Assembly: GCF_000154785.2 (NCBI RefSeq)
Contig: NC_015730.1
Location: 3,348,001 to 3,412,000 of the forward strand
DNA length: 64,000 bases
DNA from: Roseobacter litoralis Och 149
GTDB lineage: Bacteria > Pseudomonadota > Alphaproteobacteria > Rhodobacterales > Rhodobacteraceae
Direction: 5' to 3'
Below the pieces are notes generated by a model, which was given only the letters and a program-made list of their open reading frames with translations, was not told where the DNA came from and searched no databases. Below, piece by piece: positions 63,477 to 64,000 of the stretch. The translations under genes were made by a program, and so were the position numbers. The number at the start of each line of letters is the position of its first letter. Within the stretch, counting starts at the first letter, position 1.

Positions 63477-64000
63477 CCACGATCACAACGTTGCTGCGCC
63501 ATCCGCTCAAAAGCCACGGGCGCGAGGCGTTGCGGCAAACGACCCTGACAGCAGGACAGTCCATGCCGTTTGACCGGCTTTGGGCTGTCGCGCATGAGGC
63601 ATCAAAAGCAGACGGCAGCATGTGGGTCCCTTGCGCCAACTTCAGCCGCGTGTCCAAGGCGCCAAACCTCATGGCGATTACGTCCAGCCTGAACGAAGCG
63701 ACGGGTGACCTCACCCTGTCACACCCCGACAGACCGGACCTGACGTTTAACCCGGATACCGGCACGGATGCGTTTATCGCTTGGGTCAGCCCCCTTGTTC
63801 CTCAGGACCGGGCGTTGCCTAAACGGATTATCAGGCTGGAGGGGCGTGGATTTACCGACAGCGATTTTCCTTCGGTCACCCTGTGCAACCACGCGTCCCA
63901 TAAAGCCGTCGAAACCCAAATGAACCAGCCTTTGTCAATCCACCGCTGGCGGGGCAACATCTGGTTTGAAACCGACGCGCCATGGGTTGAATTTGACTGG
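63473..64000 (+). CDS. MOSC N-terminal-domain protein, cut by the window end
   Basis: The ATG at 63473 overlaps the yidC stop (ATGA). The 176 visible residues, starting MTTITTLLRHPLKSHGREAL and containing FDRLWAVAHEASKADG, are those of the MOSC N-terminal beta-barrel domain. Family members bind molybdenum cofactor or related sulfur carriers. The C-terminal MOSC domain lies outside the window. yidC followed by a MOSC protein is a common order in Rhodobacterales. Confidence 0.85.
   Translation, partial: MTTITTLLRHPLKSHGREALRQTTLTAGQSMPFDRLWAVAHEASKADGSMWVPCANFSRVSKAPNLMAITSSLNEATGDLTLSHPDRPDLTFNPDTGTDAFIAWVSPLVPQDRALPKRIIRLEGRGFTDSDFPSVTLCNHASHKAVETQMNQPLSIHRWRGNIWFETDAPWVEFDW

Overview
The window looks like chromosomal DNA of a marine alphaproteobacterium of the Roseobacter group (Rhodobacterales). 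This rests on high-GC coding, the block rpmH-rnpA-yidD-ttcA-yidC-MOSC at the right end, several catabolic loci each with its own ABC or TTT transporter, and insertion sequences of types common in that group. No rRNA operon or CRISPR array was seen. One tRNA gene, tRNA-Arg(ACG), was found.

Region 1 (1-20 kb) is a two-sided catabolic locus. On the minus strand, 692-7791 is an operon for an iron/aminoethylphosphonate-type ABC transporter, a beta-CASP-like metallo-beta-lactamase protein, SurE, and a protein joining an unnamed domain to a HAD domain without its catalytic residues. A SorC-type regulator, cut by the window edge, converges on it. A second minus-strand operon (8438-13053) encodes an acetoin-dehydrogenase-like E1alpha/E1beta/E2 set and a homoserine-dehydrogenase-like SAF-domain oxidoreductase. 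Divergent from it (13294-19992) lie a sugar ABC transporter, a PfkB kinase with an unusual Cys-rich anion-hole motif, and two proteins I cannot name. The last of these is a paralogue of the unnamed domain at 692-2041, so the same novel domain sits at both ends of the locus.

Region 2 (20.0-27.5 kb) is a cluster of decayed mobile DNA: a broken IS6-family element, a broken IS66-family element whose tnpC is split by a 2.58-kb serine-recombinase element, and an IS5-family element with an amber codon.

Region 3 (27.5-33.9 kb) is a minus-strand operon of an NMT1/SsuA-type ABC transporter, a TRZ/ATZ-type amidohydrolase, an NTF2-like protein and a polysaccharide-deacetylase/PuuE-like protein, with a TetR regulator upstream. 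An IS110 element follows. Region 4 (35.8-41.8 kb) is a LysR-controlled operon combining OHCU decarboxylase, a tripartite tricarboxylate transporter (TctBAC), a leaderless BMP-family protein and a HIU-hydrolase-like protein with altered active-site residues. It looks like uptake and breakdown of urate or a related ureide.

Region 5 (41.9-54 kb) holds a thermonuclease-like protein, a DUF302 protein, a regulator pseudogene with four in-frame stops, a chemoreceptor, and a small island (DNA methyltransferase, unknown ORFs, serine recombinase) abutting tRNA-Arg. An IS66 element with an 8-bp target duplication interrupts the recombinase; removing it restores the frame. Region 6 (54-64 kb) is core chromosome: a histidine kinase, a flavoprotein disulfide reductase, a VTT-domain protein, rpmH-rnpA-yidD, ttcA, an EAL-domain protein, yidC and a MOSC-domain protein cut by the window end.
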